Shown here: positions 61,075 to 64,000 of the stretch, one piece after another
Numbering within the stretch: the first letter of the stretch is position 1
Layout: the number at the start of each line of letters is the position of its first letter
Source: Celeribacter ethanolicus
Lineage (GTDB): Bacteria; Pseudomonadota; Alphaproteobacteria; Rhodobacterales; Rhodobacteraceae
Length of the DNA: 64,000 nucleotides
Assembly: GCF_001550095.1 (NCBI RefSeq)
Contig: NZ_LRUC01000018.1
Coordinates: forward strand, 1-64,000
Direction of reading: 5' to 3'
Made by a program: the position numbers and the translations under genes
The notes under the pieces: model-generated
Told to the model about the DNA's origin: nothing
Database searches by the model: none
What the model saw: only the letters and a program-made list of their open reading frames with translations

Positions 61075-62394
61075 TCATTCCGTGACCGAAAAACTCGGCA
61101 ACGTGGTGCTGGCCGGAACCGGCGTCAGCGTGGCGGGAGCCGGAGCGCCAGACACCGCGAAGGCCGCCTTGCGCAAAAGCCCGGTGCGTTCCGGCTGCCC
61201 CGGAGCAAACACCGCAGGCACACCGCTTTCAACGGCGGTCAGGCTGTCCTCATACCAGGCCTTCGCCAGATCGGGACGCAGGCTGACACCGACGCCCTGG
61301 CTCAGGTGATGGCCCAGAAGCTCGCCATAGGCACGCTCGCCCAGCGCCACCAGAAGCAGCGAGGAAGCCAGCGCCACATCCATCTTGTCGGTGCGATAGC
61401 CAACGGAGAGACAGATTTTTGCCGTGCCCGACAGCTGTGCCGGAGACATGCCGGACGCCAGCACGAAGGAGGACGTGTCCATCAGAACCTGATCGCGCGG
61501 CTTGAGCGACAGCGCCGCGATCTGTGTCGTCATCGAGGGCACCAGCCCCTCGCATTGGGCGGCGATCTGCTGCGGGGTGAAGCCCTGAACCTTCGAGATC
61601 ATGTCTTCGCCCTGCGAAATCGCATAGGTGCGCGCAAGGCAGAACTGTTCGTTGAGCGCCTGGTTGGGATCGGACATCGACGCTTCGGTCACGAACCCGC
61701 CGTTGGTGTTGGTCAGCAGAGAGACCTTATTGCAATGCGATGCCAGCGACACGGTCGCACCATTGCCGAGAAAATTGGGCATCGCGCTTTCCGGAGCGGC
61801 CGGAGCGGCGGCGGCAAAGCTCGGCATCGTGCCCTGCTGCGCCGTCGTGCCGGGCATGGTCTGCGGCATCACCGGGTTGACCACGACGGTGGTCGTCGGT
61901 GCGGCTGCCATGGTCGCACCGCCACTGGCCATCTCGGTGCGATACTGCTTAAGAAGACCACGCGTGCCATCCGGGTTGGCGGCAACGAGCTGGGCCGTCT
62001 GTGCCCCCCCGGCCTGCGCCCTGTTATAGGACGAAATCAGCAGTTCCTGCTCGTAGGGCGAGAGCTGGCCGGTCACCGGATAGCCGAGATAAGCCTGATA
62101 GGACGACACGGCATTGCGGGTCTTTTGCCCGAGCTGACCGTCCACCGTGCCGGCGTTGAAGCCGAAATAATTGAGGGAGGCCTGGATTTCCTTGCCCTCC
62201 TGCGTCGAGGGCAGGCGCGGCCGGTAGGACGAGGTGGTGGTGGTTTTGCGCTTCGGTTGCTGGCTGGCAGCGCCAAGCAACCCGCCGATCACCGCCCCGG
62301 CGATAAAATCGCCGCCATCGGCCTGAACTCGTGACGTGGTCCCCATCACCAGGACGGCGGCCAGAGCTGCGGAAATGACATGTTTGAATCGCAT
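61075..62394 (-). CDS. Secreted peptidoglycan-binding-domain protein
   Basis: The product has 439 residues. A signal peptide (ISAALAAVLVMGTTSRVQA) and a glycine-zipper-like stretch (GDFIAGAVIGGLLGAAS) are followed by a PG_binding_1 domain (about 62-115: GKEIQASLNYFGFNAGTVDGQLGQKTRNAVSSYQAYLGYP). An Ala/Thr/Pro-rich linker leads to a C-terminal domain (about 220-410) with four cysteines and SEL1-like helices, of unknown function. Probably a periplasmic cell-wall-associated factor. Confidence 0.8.
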   Translation of the reverse strand: MRFKHVISAALAAVLVMGTTSRVQADGGDFIAGAVIGGLLGAASQQPKRKTTTTSSYRPRLPSTQEGKEIQASLNYFGFNAGTVDGQLGQKTRNAVSSYQAYLGYPVTGQLSPYEQELLISSYNRAQAGGAQTAQLVAANPDGTRGLLKQYRTEMASGGATMAAAPTTTVVVNPVMPQTMPGTTAQQGTMPSFAAAAPAAPESAMPNFLGNGATVSLASHCNKVSLLTNTNGGFVTEASMSDPNQALNEQFCLARTYAISQGEDMISKVQGFTPQQIAAQCEGLVPSMTTQIAALSLKPRDQVLMDTSSFVLASGMSPAQLSGTAKICLSVGYRTDKMDVALASSLLLVALGERAYGELLGHHLSQGVGVSLRPDLAKAWYEDSLTAVESGVPAVFAPGQPERTGLLRKAAFAVSGAPAPATLTPVPASTTLPSFSVTE

Positions 62395-62593
62395 CGGATT
62401 CCCCCCCGTTACATATAAAAAAACTGGGAAAAGCCTATCACGCGATCGTGAGATTCGTAGGATTTTTTTCCTGCAAAGGTAAAAGACAGGTGCTTTGCAT
62501 CTTCTTTGGGCGCATGCCGCAGTGCCAACGCCCTTTCCCCCGCACGCGGCAAGGGCTACATCTCGCCAGAGATCGAACGCGCGGAGGCATGAT

Positions 62594-63244
62594 ATGGTGG
62601 AATGGCGGATTTCCGAGGGGCTGACCGATTACGACTTTGCCGTGGCCGAAATGGAGGCCCGCGCCGAGGCCATCGCCAGGGGAGAGGCCGAGGAGCTGAT
62701 CTGGCTGGTGGAGCACCCCCCGCTTTATACAGCGGGCACCTCCGCCAAGCGCGAGGACCTTGTCGATCCCGACCGTTTCCCGGTCTATGAGAGCAAACGC
62801 GGCGGGCAGTATACCTATCACGGGCCGGGGCAGCGTGTGGCCTATGCCATGCTCGACCTGAACACGCGTGGCAAGGATGTCCGCAAATTCGTCGCCGATA
62901 TGGAAGCTTGGGTGATCGCGGCGCTGGCCGAGTTCAACGTGACGGGCGAGATCCGCGAGGGCCGCGTCGGCGTCTGGGTGGTGCGCGAGGACAAGCCGCT
63001 GACCATCACCGGCGCCAAACCTGAAGACAAGATCGCCGCCATCGGTTTGCGGGTGCGCAAATGGGTGTCGTTCCATGGCCTGTCGATCAATGTCGAGCCG
63101 GATCTCAGCCATTTCGGCGGCATCGTGCCCTGCGGCATCCGCGACCATGGCGTGACGTCGCTGGTCGATCTCGGCCTGCCGGTGACGATGGAGGACGTTG
63201 ACATTGCACTCAGGCGTGCCTTTGACGAGGTGTTCGGCGACTGA
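62594..63244 (+). CDS. lipB: Octanoyl-[ACP]:protein N-octanoyltransferase
   Basis: The 216-residue enzyme starts lipoate synthesis by moving octanoyl from ACP to lipoyl domains. The start ATG 62594 has GCGGAGG before it. Signature motifs are [18 protein letters not shown], the catalytic Lys147 ([10 protein letters not shown]), FHGLSINV and the nucleophile Cys180 ([10 protein letters not shown]). Confidence 0.96.
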   Translation: MVEWRISEGLTDYDFAVAEMEARAEAIARGEAEELIWLVEHPPLYTAGTSAKREDLVDPDRFPVYESKRGGQYTYHGPGQRVAYAMLDLNTRGKDVRKFVADMEAWVIAALAEFNVTGEIREGRVGVWVVREDKPLTITGAKPEDKIAAIGLRVRKWVSFHGLSINVEPDLSHFGGIVPCGIRDHGVTSLVDLGLPVTMEDVDIALRRAFDEVFGD

Positions 63245-63348
63245 TCTCGACGGTCGCTCTGTGAGAAGCCCCGCGACAGGTTTGCCGAACTGCGCAAAGG
63301 CGTGTTAGGAAAGTCCATATTTCCAGAAGATTTCAGGACGGGCCTTCC

Positions 63349-64000
63349 TTGTTCAGGGCGATTTTCAGATATCTGACGGCAGGCGCTCTGGCGGGTGTCA
63401 TCGCCCTGCTCCTGCTGACCTCCGCCCCGCCCCGTCATCTGTCCCAGCCCCATCTGCCCCAAACCGAACCATCCCGGCCCGATAAAACCGCATTCGCCGC
63501 CTGTCGCCGCGTGCCCTCCGCCCAGTGCCTCACCGATCTCGGCGTCGCTCAGGCTATGCACCGCCGATCTTTGCCAGGATATCTGCGCGAAGTCGATATA
63601 CTGGCCCAGATGGGCCGGTTCGAGGAGGCACGCGCTTTGGCAATGCGCGTGGAAAGCGGGAAGCAACGCGCGCAGGAAATCCCGCCGGAGACGATTGAGG
63701 CCTCGGTCAACCGCAGGCTCGCCCCGCATCTTTTGGCCGCCGCTCTGCGCGGTGGCGGAAATCTGCAGGCAGCAATGGCGGACACGCCCGGCGTCGACAC
63801 CGGCGTCTTGTATATCGGCGCGCTCGATCTGCTCGGTCGTCACCCCTACGACACAAATACGGCCCCCGAAGAGCGCCCCGCCGACCGCACGCGAACTGTC
63901 GTTTTCGAGATCGCCGCCGCCATCGCGACGCTGGCGCAACAACAACCGGAAAAGCCCCGCGCGAACGCGCTGATCCATGCCGCAGAACTGCACGCCGCAC
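63349..64000 (+). CDS. Hypothetical membrane-anchored protein (partial)
   Basis: The frame is open from a TTG at 63349 to the window end, 217 codons. One N-terminal transmembrane segment or signal (FRYLTAGALAGVIALLLLTSA) precedes a Pro-rich linker and a helical, TPR-like region (AACRRVPSAQCLTDLG, YLREVDILAQMGRFEEARALAM). The start is uncertain because no ATG with a ribosome-binding site is seen nearby. The C-terminus lies outside the window, and the function is unknown. Confidence 0.55.
   Translation, partial: MFRAIFRYLTAGALAGVIALLLLTSAPPRHLSQPHLPQTEPSRPDKTAFAACRRVPSAQCLTDLGVAQAMHRRSLPGYLREVDILAQMGRFEEARALAMRVESGKQRAQEIPPETIEASVNRRLAPHLLAAALRGGGNLQAAMADTPGVDTGVLYIGALDLLGRHPYDTNTAPEERPADRTRTVVFEIAAAIATLAQQQPEKPRANALIHAAELHAA

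Noticed and set aside
60811-62334. A 507-codon rightward frame from tRNA-Leu through the peptidoglycan-binding gene
   Set aside because: It starts in tRNA complement and runs antisense to a gene with signal peptide and PG_binding_1 domain.

Overview
The window looks like a chromosomal stretch of a marine Rhodobacteraceae (Roseobacter-group) alphaproteobacterium. It has high G+C and a typical housekeeping run (SPOR lipoprotein, D,D-carboxypeptidase, tmk, holB, tatD, MBL hydrolase). It also carries RTX/Hint secreted proteins, and its accessory blocks sit at tRNA genes. I cannot assign a genus from sequence alone.

Layout. (1) 1-17.9 kb is a surface/biofilm locus. Three large proteins are built from Gly-Leu-Leu-Gly/Asp-Asp repeats; two of them have a BapA-type N-terminal module. 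With them are a five-gene type I secretion operon (a small stand-alone BapA-type module, TolC, LapB-like ABC exporter, HlyD adaptor, Omp85-type barrel), a glycosyltransferase, a hybrid histidine kinase with its NarL/LuxR-type response regulator, and a Tic20/DUF4870-like membrane protein. A nearly identical 20-bp box lies upstream of the first repeat protein and of the membrane protein, and its core lies between the second repeat protein and the kinase. This suggests one regulon.
(2) 18.34-26.95 kb is an 8.6-kb integrative element in the 3' end of tRNA-Ser(TGA), bounded by 14-bp direct repeats. It carries a tyrosine integrase, a three-gene toxin-antitoxin-SecB-like chaperone (TAC) module, a secreted protein, and a satellite-type replication operon (AlpA, small protein, zinc-finger/Toprim primase-like, DUF3987, small protein). 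A cluster of TACGTA sites and inverted repeats lies inside the operon's coding sequence and in its leader.
(3) 27-39.5 kb is a housekeeping core, followed by an RTX-Hint secreted protein, a MarR-FUSC efflux pair and an acyl-CoA thioesterase.
(4) 39.9-56.2 kb is a probable collagen-peptide locus. It combines a peptide ABC transporter with a proline iminopeptidase and an Xaa-Pro aminopeptidase, next to a hydroxyproline catabolic cluster: D-hydroxyproline oxidase, 4-hydroxyproline epimerase, ketoglutarate-semialdehyde dehydrogenase, GntR regulator, pyrroline-hydroxycarboxylate deaminase and an Ldh-type reductase. The palindrome TTGTCGACAA occurs in both control regions flanking the GntR gene.
(5) 56.5-60.9 kb holds an orphan type VI secretion trio (DUF4123 adaptor, putative effector, FGE-like membrane-anchored protein), then a decayed serine recombinase abutting tRNA-Leu(GAG). 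(6) 61-64 kb holds a peptidoglycan-binding protein, lipB and a partial membrane-anchored protein.

The two parts I consider most worth follow-up are the TAC module on the tRNA-Ser element and the repeat-protein/T1SS/two-component surface locus.
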